Shown piece by piece: positions 25,601 through 34,624 of a stretch of DNA of 64,000 bases. Source of the DNA: an uncultured Christensenellaceae bacterium (GTDB lineage: Bacteria > Bacillota > Clostridia > Christensenellales > Borkfalkiaceae). Below the pieces are notes generated by a model. It saw only the letters and a list, made by a program, of their open reading frames with translations, did no database searches and was not told the DNA's origin. The stretch is taken from the NCBI GenBank assembly GCA_910588695.1, contig CAJUOV010000006.1, forward strand, positions 28,616-92,615, given 5' to 3'. The position numbers and the translations under genes are program-made. Numbering within the stretch: position 1 is the first letter of the stretch; the number at the start of each line of letters is the position of its first letter.

Positions 25601-26349
25601 AACGTCACAATTCCGTTCTGAACGTCGACCGTTATAAATTCGTTTCCTTCGGCGACTGCCCTAACCTCTCTGCCGTAGGCGGCAATATAATCGGCTGTCT
25701 CGACCGCCACGCTCTTACCGACGCTGAGCGATACCGACTGCGCATGTCCGTTTACTTCGTGCGCCGCCTTCCTTTCAAACAGAGCGGTGATCGTAAGATT
25801 TTTATTGACCGTGACCGTTTCGCCCGCCTGTTTCGTTTCACCGTTTACATTCCAGCCTTTGAATTCGAAGTTCGGATCGGCAGGCGTTTTCGCTTCGGGA
25901 AGCGTGTACGACGCACCCGCCTGCCACATACCGCCCTCCGCAGGCGATACGGGCTCTCCGTCAAGCGTGACCGTATAGAACGATTTGGGTACTGTTACGC
26001 TGAAAGTCAGCCGTACTTCTCCGCAAACAACCATAATGACCGACGATCCTTCTCCCGCCGCCGTCACGGTCAGAGTACTTCCCGACAGGGCGACCGTCGC
26101 AACCTTCGGATTGCTGCTCGTCGCGCGGAAAGCGTTTCCGTTCGCTTTTACATATTGCGTCAAATCGATCGAGGCTCTTCCGTCCGTAAACACAATCGCG
26201 CCGCCCTCTTTCAGTTTTTCGGCGATAGTCGTCTGTTCCTGTTTTCCCGAATCCGGATCTTCTCCCTCGCAGGCAACGAAGCCCGCGGTCATCGCGCCCG
26301 CTGCCGCAAGAGCCAGCAAAAGCGCCGTGATTTTTCTTCCCTTTTTCAT
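22629..26349 (-). CDS. large carbohydrate-binding lipoprotein, frame broken at a G10 tract
   Basis: A secreted lipoprotein (signal MKKGRKITALLLALAAAG..., lipobox ending at the Cys of FVACEGE) of about 1,239 residues if read through a frameshift. It has a BIG2-like Ig domain (SSNPKVATVALSGSTLTVTA), an InlB-type repeat (FEFKGWNVNGETKQAG), further Ig-like repeats and two or more jelly-roll binding modules that begin NGGFE(D/T)G and contain VGGSGWITFKFG or LGGSGWITVRMGG. The frame breaks at a run of ten Gs in coding sense (24367-24376); nine Gs would restore it. The C-terminal module resembles the end of the 30848-33082 protein. Placed beside GH32 enzymes, it probably binds fructan at the cell surface. 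Confidence 0.75.
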
Positions 26350-26374
26350 AATTTTCCCCTTCATAATTTATTGT

Positions 26375-29300
26375 TTACAGATCGCCGTCAGATTCGTCGC
26401 GATCGGATTCTTCGCCTGTTTGTTCCGCCTCCTCTTTTTCTTCCGCCCCTTCTTTCTGCTTCTTTCTGCGAATCAAGAATACCGCAAGCGCCGCCGCGCC
26501 CGCCGCCGCAAGCACGCCGAACACGACGGAAAGAGAAACGACGAGAGCCGTATTATTTCCGTCCGTATTCCCGACTTTTTGCCACGACACGTTGAATGTC
26601 AAAATCTCGTCGCCGCTTTCCAGAACGAATACATAATTTCTCGCTTCTGGCAACGACGCAAGGTAATCCTTATCGATCGTCACCGTTCTGCCGTTGATTG
26701 TAATATAACGGGAATCTACTTTGCGGTAGTTCTGCGCCGCATTGCGAACGACCCATTCCTCTTTCGCCGTCACCGTGCGGAAAGACAGCGCGCCCTCGCC
26801 CTTATATTCGAGATTGAAGTCTGATTTTTCAACGGCACGGAAAGAAGCGCGCGTCGCGCAGGCGTTCAGCCCGAATCTGCCTTCGAGGGGATCATTATTT
26901 TTCAGTTCGGCGCGGATCACTTGCGCGCCGTTGAGATACACCCGTACGTCTGCGCCCTTCGCTTTTACTGCGATATTCAGGTTTCCCGCGTCTACCTCCC
27001 CGATGTTCGCTCTGCCGAGTTCGCCGTTCTCCGACCAGAGTTTAACGATCTTTCCGGGTCTGTCGTAATTTGCGATCAGATAATTCGTCAGTTTACCGTC
27101 TTCCTCGGTTGCACGGAACACGACCGCCGCAGCGGCTCCCGTACCGAGATCGAAAGAAGCGGAATAGTAGAAATCGCTCCCGCGCTCTTCGGAGAGCAAA
27201 AATCCGTCTCCGCCCAAATTCGTGCCCGTCAGTCCCGCTGCCGTATAATGCCATTCGCCCGACACAACGCCGGAAGGCATAAAAGTAAGATCGTCGTTCC
27301 CCGAAGGCTTTGCCGCAACCGATGCGCGGATCGTGCGCGTCATATTGCCCGCAGAAACTTCAACGACGGCATTCCCCGCCTTGACCGCCTTGATCGTGGC
27401 GCCGTCCGCCGTTGTTTCGACGGTGACGCAATCCCCTTCTTTCACCCGCCAAGCAAGAGACTGTCCGCCCGCATAGGCAAGCACGTCCGCTTTTACCGCA
27501 AGCGTATCGTCGAGTTCCACTTCCGTCGCCGATACGTTGAGATACTTTTCTTCCTCTCCTTCCGAACGGCGGGGATCCGAGATCTCTCTGACGGCGATCT
27601 CCTTTTGCGCGTTGGGGGAAACGAGAACTTCGATCCCCGTCGAATAAGGAGAAGCAAGCGTTAACAGATAGAACGGCACGGTGAAATCTTTTGCGAACAC
27701 TTCTACGCCGCCGTTATCGACGAGGATATAAAAGTTCAGCGTCGTATCCTGTTTACCCTGCCGCGAGGCAAAACGAAGAGTTCCTTCGGGGAACGCCACG
27801 CCCGCCGTTTCAGTATGCGAGCGGTCCACGAAATAGCCGTCACGCTTGTTCCAGCCGATCTCGGTATAGTGCATTCCGTCCGCGCTTACGTTCACGCGGA
27901 TGGAAACGGGTTCGAGCGCGGGATTGACAACCGTCGCTTCGATTTCCAGACAGTGACTCTTCAAAGCCGCGTAATCGGTGACTTCCGTCTTTTCAAATGC
28001 CGTATCGTCCCTGACGACCGGCGTTTCGGTAAGCGTATAGCCGAAATCCGCATTCTTTTTCAGTCCGTAAATAACGGGAATCGTAAATCCGCCCCCGTTC
28101 CAGCCCTTGCGCGCCGTGCGGAACGAACCGCTGTCTACCGAACCCGCCGCATTGGGCATTCCCGAAAACCAGCTCAGTCCCACAGCTTTGTCCGCATATT
28201 TTCCCTCTTCGATATAGAAAGTTTGCGCCGCATAGGAGTCGGGTCCGTACTCCATTTTACAAAGCCGTTTATCCGTGGATTCGAGCGCATCGATCCGCGC
28301 GCCCGTATCGGGGTCTTTAACAGTCAGTTTTCCGCCTTCGAATCCAAAGTCGCACACGAAATAATAGCGGGAAGAAAGCGTAACGGCAAAATGCGTCCGC
28401 CCGTCGTCCGCCGTGAGCGGGAACACGTCGGGACATTCCGGTTTACAATAAACTCTCAAAAATCCCGCGTCCTCCCAGTTGACGAGATCTTTTGATTTGA
28501 GGAAGAAGAGATATTGATCCTCCATGTCTGTGAGCGCCATGCCCCACTTATATTCGCCCGCAACGGCGGAAATATCAAACACTTTCGGATCGCGCCAGCT
28601 TCCGTCCGTCACGGGATTTCCGCCCGCGTCGAGGCTCACGGTACAGGGAACGAGCTTCTTTTTCTCCCAAGTGAGTCCGCCGTCTCTGCTGATCATGATT
28701 CCCGTGTTTTTATTTCCGCCGTTATCCTGATGTCGGGTATAGTATCCGAGAAGTCCGACCGCTTCGCCGTCCGTCTTCGCGTCCGCCGCCTCCGAAAACC
28801 AGCCGTCGATCTCCGCGCTTTCGCCCTTATGATAGACGAGAGCGGAGCCCGACCACATATATCCCGTCTCCCCGTTCGCCATGTCGGGCACGAGCGCGAT
28901 CGGAAGATTTTCCCAATGTACGAGGTCTTGACTGCGCGCGTGTCCCCAATACATATCGCCCCACGTTTCGCCGAACGGATAATGCTGATAGAAAAGATGA
29001 TAATATCCACCGTAGTAAACCATGCCGTTCGGATCGTTGTTCCAATGCGAATTCTGCGAATAGTGAAAGCGGTTGCGGTAGAGTTCGGAATAGAGCGAAA
29101 TTTCGTTTGCGCTCACGGCTGCGTCCGTAAACGAGGCAGCGCCGCCCGCCGTATAATAACCGAGTTCGCCGCCTTCATACGCGCCGAGCGTATCGCCCGC
29201 TTCGAGCTTTACGGCAGGCGCGCTCCCGTCCGTGAAAACAAAGCGTTCGATCCCGTCCGCATAAAAGGAAATCACCGTCTTATCAGACTCCTTCGAAAAC

Positions 29301-29713
29301 ACGACCTGAACGGAAACGGATGAGAGCGATCTCGTTTTTTCTTTTACGAGTTCCTCTTCGTCCGCGCTCATATTTGCGGGACCGACAAAGGGTTCCTCTC
29401 TCAGCACTTCTTCCGCCTCTCCGCTCTTCACGAGCCTGACGCGGTTTTCCGTTCTGTCGACGACGAACGAATACGATCCGTTCTCCGTCTTGCCGAATAC
29501 AAGCCCTGCCGCTTCCGCCGTCAAGAATTCCGCCTTTGCCGCAAACGCAAACGTTTCGTCTGCGCCGAACGATTTCCCCGTCAGATCGACGGCAACCCCT
29601 GCATTTTCCTCCGCAGAGGTCACATGTCTCTTCACGGTCAGACCGACTGCGGCAAATAACACCAGAAAAAACACCGCGAACATACCGATCAAACACTTTC
29701 TTTTTGCTCTCAT
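26375..29713 (-). CDS. cell-surface GH32 levanase/inulinase with C-terminal anchor
   Basis: A 1,112-residue secreted glycoside hydrolase family 32 enzyme. After a signal/anchor sequence (residues 1-35) and a jelly-roll-like domain comes the five-bladed catalytic domain. It has WNNDPNG (nucleophile Asp), WRDPKVF (transition-state Asp) and PECPDVF (acid/base Glu). A GH32 C-terminal beta-sandwich, Ig-like repeats and a second concanavalin-like domain follow. The end has a transmembrane helix and an acidic/basic tail, so it stays on the membrane. It should release fructose from levan, inulin or sucrose outside the cell. The MRAKRK start is favoured by the GGGAGGAATT site. Its promoter contains a LacI-type operator. 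Confidence 0.92.
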   Translation of the reverse strand: MRAKRKCLIGMFAVFFLVLFAAVGLTVKRHVTSAEENAGVAVDLTGKSFGADETFAFAAKAEFLTAEAAGLVFGKTENGSYSFVVDRTENRVRLVKSGEAEEVLREEPFVGPANMSADEEELVKEKTRSLSSVSVQVVFSKESDKTVISFYADGIERFVFTDGSAPAVKLEAGDTLGAYEGGELGYYTAGGAASFTDAAVSANEISLYSELYRNRFHYSQNSHWNNDPNGMVYYGGYYHLFYQHYPFGETWGDMYWGHARSQDLVHWENLPIALVPDMANGETGYMWSGSALVYHKGESAEIDGWFSEAADAKTDGEAVGLLGYYTRHQDNGGNKNTGIMISRDGGLTWEKKKLVPCTVSLDAGGNPVTDGSWRDPKVFDISAVAGEYKWGMALTDMEDQYLFFLKSKDLVNWEDAGFLRVYCKPECPDVFPLTADDGRTHFAVTLSSRYYFVCDFGFEGGKLTVKDPDTGARIDALESTDKRLCKMEYGPDSYAAQTFYIEEGKYADKAVGLSWFSGMPNAAGSVDSGSFRTARKGWNGGGFTIPVIYGLKKNADFGYTLTETPVVRDDTAFEKTEVTDYAALKSHCLEIEATVVNPALEPVSIRVNVSADGMHYTEIGWNKRDGYFVDRSHTETAGVAFPEGTLRFASRQGKQDTTLNFYILVDNGGVEVFAKDFTVPFYLLTLASPYSTGIEVLVSPNAQKEIAVREISDPRRSEGEEEKYLNVSATEVELDDTLAVKADVLAYAGGQSLAWRVKEGDCVTVETTADGATIKAVKAGNAVVEVSAGNMTRTIRASVAAKPSGNDDLTFMPSGVVSGEWHYTAAGLTGTNLGGDGFLLSEERGSDFYYSASFDLGTGAAAAVVFRATEEDGKLTNYLIANYDRPGKIVKLWSENGELGRANIGEVDAGNLNIAVKAKGADVRVYLNGAQVIRAELKNNDPLEGRFGLNACATRASFRAVEKSDFNLEYKGEGALSFRTVTAKEEWVVRNAAQNYRKVDSRYITINGRTVTIDKDYLASLPEARNYVFVLESGDEILTFNVSWQKVGNTDGNNTALVVSLSVVFGVLAAAGAAALAVFLIRRKKQKEGAEEKEEAEQTGEESDRDESDGDL

Positions 29714-29759
29714 AATTCCTCCCTCGCCGTCAAACGGCGTCATTCCGTATCATATTTAT

Positions 29760-29788
29760 TTTATAATGGAATCGTTTCCATGCAGTAA
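29760..29788 (-). promoter_or_regulatory. GH32 promoter with LacI-type operator
   Basis: Minus strand TTACTG (29783-29788), 17-bp spacer, TATAAA (29760-29765). The spacer holds the near-palindrome TGGAATCGTTTCCA (29767-29780), nearly identical to the site at 41310-41323. A repressor bound here would block RNA polymerase. Confidence 0.7.
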
Positions 29789-29823
29789 TATATCCCACCC
29801 GTTCTTTTCGGGATCCTTTTTGA

Positions 29824-30786
29824 CTAAGTCGTTTCTCCCTCGTCAAACAGCGTAGGAACGATGATTTTATCCTGAACATTCCGTCCGCCGATCTTTTTAA
29901 CGAGCTGATCCACGATCGCTTCCGAAAGATTCGGAATATCCTGACGGATAAATGTGAACTTCGGACTTTTTACCCAACTGTCGAGAACCCCGTCGTAGGA
30001 CACGATCTTGAAACGCTCGGGAACTTTTTCGCCCCGCTTTTCCGCCTCGCGGTACAGAGCCAACGCCAGCATATCGCCCGAAACGAGCGCTCCCTCCGCA
30101 TCCGGATAGCGATCGAAAAATTTTTCCGCAAGTTTCGCTTCTTCTCCGTGCGCGATTTCCTCGAAAAGAATGTGTTCTTCTCTGCCGTTCTCGCGCATCG
30201 CCGCGCAATATCCGTTGAGACGCTCTCCCACTTCGGAATCGACTTTCGGCTTGCCGCCGAGATAGCCGATTTTTCCGCCGCTCCTTTTGATGAGATACTC
30301 CGTCGCGCGGCGGGAACTTTCAAAATTATCGCTCGTTACGCAGGGAATGTTCTCTCCGAGATGACGGTCGAGCGTTACGATCGGATAATCGGGCAGAATA
30401 TCGTTATGACGATAGTGCGTAATAAAGATCGCTCCGTCCACGCGTCCGCTTGCTATTAAACGGATGACCTCACTCTCCTTTTCCGCGCTGCTCTGCGAAC
30501 AAACCAATAACAGTTTGTATCCGCGTTTGTCGAGGCATGCTTCGATCTCGCCCGCTATCGCGCTGAAAAAAGGATGCCGTACCGTCGGTACAAATAAACC
30601 GATCAGATTATTGCGCCCGCCTTTCAGCGTCTGCGCGGTGCAGTTCGGCGTATAATTCAACTGTTCCATTGCGGACTGTACCCGTTTTCTGACGTCTGCG
30701 GACACATATCCGCTTTCGTTCAGAACTCTCGAAACCGTCCCCATTCCCACGCCCGCAAGCCGCGCGACGTCCTTCATATTCGCCAT
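29824..30786 (-). CDS. LacI-family regulator of the fructan locus
   Basis: A 320-residue LacI/GalR regulator: N-terminal helix-turn-helix (residues 1-25, KDVARLAGVGMGTVSRVLNE), hinge helix, then a periplasmic-binding-protein-like sensor domain (GLFVPTVRHPFFSAIAGEIE ... YDGVLDSWVKSPKFTFIRQD). It lies between the surface GH32 gene and the lipoprotein gene. The two palindromes TGGAAwCGwTTCCA upstream of the GH32 gene and of the transporter operon are its likely targets. The inducer is probably fructose, sucrose or a fructo-oligosaccharide. A GGGAGAG site precedes the ATG. Confidence 0.9.
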   Translation of the reverse strand: MANMKDVARLAGVGMGTVSRVLNESGYVSADVRKRVQSAMEQLNYTPNCTAQTLKGGRNNLIGLFVPTVRHPFFSAIAGEIEACLDKRGYKLLLVCSQSSAEKESEVIRLIASGRVDGAIFITHYRHNDILPDYPIVTLDRHLGENIPCVTSDNFESSRRATEYLIKRSGGKIGYLGGKPKVDSEVGERLNGYCAAMRENGREEHILFEEIAHGEEAKLAEKFFDRYPDAEGALVSGDMLALALYREAEKRGEKVPERFKIVSYDGVLDSWVKSPKFTFIRQDIPNLSEAIVDQLVKKIGGRNVQDKIIVPTLFDEGETT

Positions 30787-30811
30787 ATTTCTCTCCCTTC
30801 TTATTTTTTCA

Positions 30812-30840
30812 ATTGTATCAAATCGAACGGGAAAAGTAAA
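30812..30840 (-). promoter_or_regulatory. promoter of the LacI-family gene
   Basis: Minus strand TTTACT (30835-30840), 17-bp spacer, TACAAT (30812-30817) preceded by TGA. No operator copy is seen here. Confidence 0.5.
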
Positions 30841-30847
30841 TACAATT

Positions 30848-33082
30848 TTATGCCGAATAAGAATTTTCGCATTTACGCCAGGGCAACTTCGCTATACCCA
30901 GCGAAAGACTGTTTGTTACGGTATCCTCGCTGTTTTCCCAATCCGGAACGGTTTCATAGTAAGTCACGACTTCGTCGAAAAACGCATGCCCCCATGTTCC
31001 GCCCTCTTCTGCATCCCAAAGTTCGAGGTACAGCGTCTCGCCCAGATATTCGTGCAGATCGATCGCATAGGTGCGCATATCCGCCCACGAGCCTTTCGTC
31101 ACGTCGGGGAAACCGTTGTCGTTAAAGTGATTCGAGCGATACAGCCCGATCTGCGTGCCGTCTTTTTTGAACACTTTAACCGCCGCCGTTCTTCCGCCCA
31201 TCTTCACCGTGATCCAACCGCTTCCGCCGAGGATAAAGTTCGTAGATTTCACGCCCCAAGTATTCACCTCGTCGATCCCCGTATTCCATCCGTTGAGATG
31301 ATACGTTCCCGAGCGATTATATGGAATTTTTTCTCCCCAATAGCTGGCGTCCGCACTGAGACAGCCGTCAAGATCGAATCCATCCGTCAAAGCCGTCCAC
31401 CCCGTCATGTCGCCCGTCTCGAATCCGCCGTTATAGACCTGACTGAGATTATCCGAAACAATGATCGACACCGATGCCGTAACGTTTTGATTGAGAGCGA
31501 CGCTTTCGTCCGCATCCGTGGCGTATTTTACGGTATAGACTCCGCGCCCGAGATTCATGTTCGTGTAATCAACGCCCGAGAGCGTAACGTTGTCTTTTTT
31601 CACTTCGGTGATCTTCACGGGAATGGGTTTGCCCGCCAAAGTCGCCTTTGCCCCGTCCGTACCCGACGAAATAAGTTCTTTGAGATTGACGGGAGAAGTC
31701 AGTTCGGACGCAAGCAAAACGCGATCCTCCGCCCTCTTATCAAGACGGATAAAATTCGCGGGAGCGGGATATTCGCAATTCAAGTACCAATTTCTGAGAT
31801 TTTTAAGATCGTCCGCATAAGCGCCCGAAGGAGTAGGCGCGTTGTCTAACGAACGAAACTGCTCGGTAATGAGCGAGGTCACCTCTTCCTCTGTCAGCGA
31901 ACAGCGAATATCGTCGAGATTGATAAATCCGAATCCCTCAGAGGCATTATCGACCACATTGAGATAGAGTTTTTTGCCCTCGTATTTGTCGTCGAGCCTG
32001 GTATATGTTCTGACAAGCGTCAGAGCGCGCACAGGATCGGAAAACGCATTGTTGCGGATCCTCGCCACAACCGCATCTTTCTTTTCATCTTCCGTATCTT
32101 CCGCAAGACGGACTTCGACGTATGCGTTCATGCCTTTTCCCGCGCCGAGCATCATCGAAATAAAGGGCGCGCCCGCCTTTAAGGTAAAGGTCGTCGAACG
32201 CATGGAACCCGTCTTGCTTTCATTGAGGTCGCCGCGGAAGAATTTTTCGCCGTGCGCGTAGAAATATCTGCCTTCCCAATAGGTCGCGTCGGCGCTTGCG
32301 ATTCCCGCGGGGCGGAATGCTTCACCCGTGATCTTCCACTGGGCGAGTCCATCTTCGAAATCCCCGTTTTTGATCGTGAACGCGTCGGGCGTATCGTCTT
32401 CGAAAGGCGGCGCGGCGTATTTGGCAAGCAACGCGCTCCGTTCGTCTGCATATTTTACGACTTCCGCCTCGTCTTTGAGCAATCTAAAATCGTCGAGATT
32501 CGCATACGGATAAGAGTTCTCGTTTTTGCCCGCATCGTTATCGGTAATGCGGATCACGACCGTCTTGCCCATATGCGCCGAAAGGTCCGCCGTATGACGG
32601 ATCATCTGCGCGGTAATGAACGCTCCGTCGAAATCGGTATTCGTCGCCTTAACCGCCGACTTTCCGTCATAGAGGAAATTGAGCGGCGCGCCGCTGACAT
32701 GATCCAAAAACTCGATATAGACTTTATCGGGATTTTTTGCCGCTCCCAGCTTAAACGCAACCTTCCCCGTTCCCGAAATCTTAAACGGCAGCGAGGTCAG
32801 CGTCCCTTTGTTGGTAATGATCGCTTTTTTTCCGTTAAAATAACAGTTCCCCACCGCTTCGAGTTCAGCCGCCTGATCCTCCGTGACCCCGAGCGGTTGG
32901 AACGCCATATCTTCGCGTGTCCATCCCGGAATATCGTTTCCGTCCAGATCGTACTCGAACGAACCGTTCACGATGTCGTCCGAAACATACTCTTCTTCTC
33001 CGCAAGCGGCGAAAACACCCGCTCCGAGGGTCGCCAGCGACAAAACCGATAAAACCGCGATTGCCTTATTGAATTTATTCAT
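30848..33082 (-). CDS. lipoprotein with three jelly-roll binding modules
   Basis: A 744-residue lipoprotein (signal peptide with lipobox ending GVFAACGEEE). It has three similar carbohydrate-binding-like modules starting NGSFE, NGDFEDGL and NGGFETGDM, each closing with a TADLSAHMGKTV- or IDLHEYLGETL-type strand. The third module closely matches the end of the 22629-26349 protein (shared YHLNGWNTGI and LGGSGWIT). No catalytic motif is seen. As the last gene of the sugar operon it probably captures fructans at the cell surface for the GH32 enzymes. Function is inferred from context. Confidence 0.75.
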   Translation of the reverse strand: MNKFNKAIAVLSVLSLATLGAGVFAACGEEEYVSDDIVNGSFEYDLDGNDIPGWTREDMAFQPLGVTEDQAAELEAVGNCYFNGKKAIITNKGTLTSLPFKISGTGKVAFKLGAAKNPDKVYIEFLDHVSGAPLNFLYDGKSAVKATNTDFDGAFITAQMIRHTADLSAHMGKTVVIRITDNDAGKNENSYPYANLDDFRLLKDEAEVVKYADERSALLAKYAAPPFEDDTPDAFTIKNGDFEDGLAQWKITGEAFRPAGIASADATYWEGRYFYAHGEKFFRGDLNESKTGSMRSTTFTLKAGAPFISMMLGAGKGMNAYVEVRLAEDTEDEKKDAVVARIRNNAFSDPVRALTLVRTYTRLDDKYEGKKLYLNVVDNASEGFGFINLDDIRCSLTEEEVTSLITEQFRSLDNAPTPSGAYADDLKNLRNWYLNCEYPAPANFIRLDKRAEDRVLLASELTSPVNLKELISSGTDGAKATLAGKPIPVKITEVKKDNVTLSGVDYTNMNLGRGVYTVKYATDADESVALNQNVTASVSIIVSDNLSQVYNGGFETGDMTGWTALTDGFDLDGCLSADASYWGEKIPYNRSGTYHLNGWNTGIDEVNTWGVKSTNFILGGSGWITVKMGGRTAAVKVFKKDGTQIGLYRSNHFNDNGFPDVTKGSWADMRTYAIDLHEYLGETLYLELWDAEEGGTWGHAFFDEVVTYYETVPDWENSEDTVTNSLSLGIAKLPWRKCENSYSA

Positions 33083-33098
33083 ATTTTCCCCGTTTCCC

Positions 33099-34607
33099 TT
33101 ATTTTACTTCGATCTCGTACCCGACAACGTTGCAAAACCGTGCCGAACCGCCTTCTGCGAAAAAGGACACGCCCTCCGCCCCTCTGTCGGGGCAGACGTT
33201 TGCCGCCATAACCGCCGCGCCGTCGTTCACATACAATTCCGCCCCCGTGCAATCGAGGAAGAGACGGAACGAAAGAACGCCGTTCCCGTCGGGCGCGACA
33301 TGCACGCTCCTCGCCGCAAAATCCGTTTCGGGAAAGGCGCCGCGTATGAGTTTTCCGCACCCGCCCCGATCGAGAGTTACCGTACCCTTCTTTCTGTCGT
33401 AATAAATCGAAAGCGCGCATCCCTCGCCGACAAACGCCCTGATCCCGACCCGTTCCGCCGTTCCCGTGTCGATCCCGAAGGATATTTCTTTCCGGGTTCC
33501 GCTCAATGCGGAAATCTCGTTCTCTTCGTCGTCAAGAACAAAATCCGAAACGCGCCGTTCGTTTTTGCGATACAACTCGATTTCACGGACGGGACGCTGA
33601 TACAGCTGTCCGTTCTTCAAGGAGAGCTCGCGCGGCAGAATCATGGAACCCACATATCCGTCCGGCGCAGTCACGTAATCTCTGTCCCACATCTGCATCC
33701 AAGCCGTCATGATCACCCGCCCGTCCGCCGCGGCAATCGTCTGGGGCGCATAAAAGTCGAAACCCCCGTCCGTTTCGCCCATATAATCGACATTGAATTT
33801 TCCGCTTGCAAGATCGAGCTTTCCGACCAGATACACCGACGAATGGATATTTACAAAGCGTTTCCCGTCCGACGGAAGAAACTGCGCGCTGTACATCAGA
33901 ACATCTTTCCCGTCCGCTTCAAACATTGTGGGGCATTCGTATACCCCTTTATTGAGTCCGCCCTCTTCTCCCCCGAACAGCGCGCCCACGAATTTCCAAC
34001 GCTTCATGTCTTTTGAACGGTAAAGCAGGATATTGCCGCAAAGCTCCGTCTTAGTTCCGACGAGCGCATAATATCTGTCGCCGCGGCGAAAGAGGAAGGG
34101 ATCGCGGAATTCTTTGATCGGATAAATTTCAGGCAGTTTCGAGGAGGGAATCACGGGATTGCGTTCGTATTTTTCAAAATGAACGCCGTCGCGCGAATAT
34201 GCCAGACACTGCTGTTGCACGGCATCCTCGTCTACGCCCGTATACATGACATAGAGATTCCCGTTTTCCGCGCGCGCAGATCCGCTGAAACATCCGTAGC
34301 CCCAATCGTAAGGCTTGTCGGGCGCGAGCGCGACGGGCAGATATTCCCATTTGACAAAATCAACCGTCGCCGCGTGCCCCCAGTACATGGAATTCCACTT
34401 GGCTTCAAACGGATTGTATTGCCAGAACAAATGATATTTCCCGCCGAACGAACAGAATCCGTTCGGATCGTTCATCCACCCGATCTCGGGCGTCAGATGA
34501 AAAGAGGGACGTTTGCTTCTGTCCGAAAGCGGCGCATGTTCCCGCACGTATTCGTTTGCAAGGGAAAGCGTATAGGACAATGCTTCCGCTCTCTCCGTTC
34601 TCTTCAT
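33099..34607 (-). CDS. cytoplasmic GH32 beta-fructosidase (sucrose-6-phosphate hydrolase type)
   Basis: A 502-residue GH32 enzyme with no signal peptide. The catalytic triad is complete: WMNDPNG with D47, FRDPFLF with D169 and YECPTMF with E224. The five-bladed propeller is followed by the usual C-terminal beta-sandwich. It probably splits sucrose or imported fructo-oligosaccharides into fructose for the fructokinase encoded two genes upstream. With no PTS genes nearby, an unphosphorylated substrate delivered by the ABC importer is more likely than sucrose-6-phosphate. Confidence 0.92.
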   Translation of the reverse strand: MKRTERAEALSYTLSLANEYVREHAPLSDRSKRPSFHLTPEIGWMNDPNGFCSFGGKYHLFWQYNPFEAKWNSMYWGHAATVDFVKWEYLPVALAPDKPYDWGYGCFSGSARAENGNLYVMYTGVDEDAVQQQCLAYSRDGVHFEKYERNPVIPSSKLPEIYPIKEFRDPFLFRRGDRYYALVGTKTELCGNILLYRSKDMKRWKFVGALFGGEEGGLNKGVYECPTMFEADGKDVLMYSAQFLPSDGKRFVNIHSSVYLVGKLDLASGKFNVDYMGETDGGFDFYAPQTIAAADGRVIMTAWMQMWDRDYVTAPDGYVGSMILPRELSLKNGQLYQRPVREIELYRKNERRVSDFVLDDEENEISALSGTRKEISFGIDTGTAERVGIRAFVGEGCALSIYYDRKKGTVTLDRGGCGKLIRGAFPETDFAARSVHVAPDGNGVLSFRLFLDCTGAELYVNDGAAVMAANVCPDRGAEGVSFFAEGGSARFCNVVGYEIEVK

Positions 34608-34624
34608 AACTTTTAAGCCTCTCT

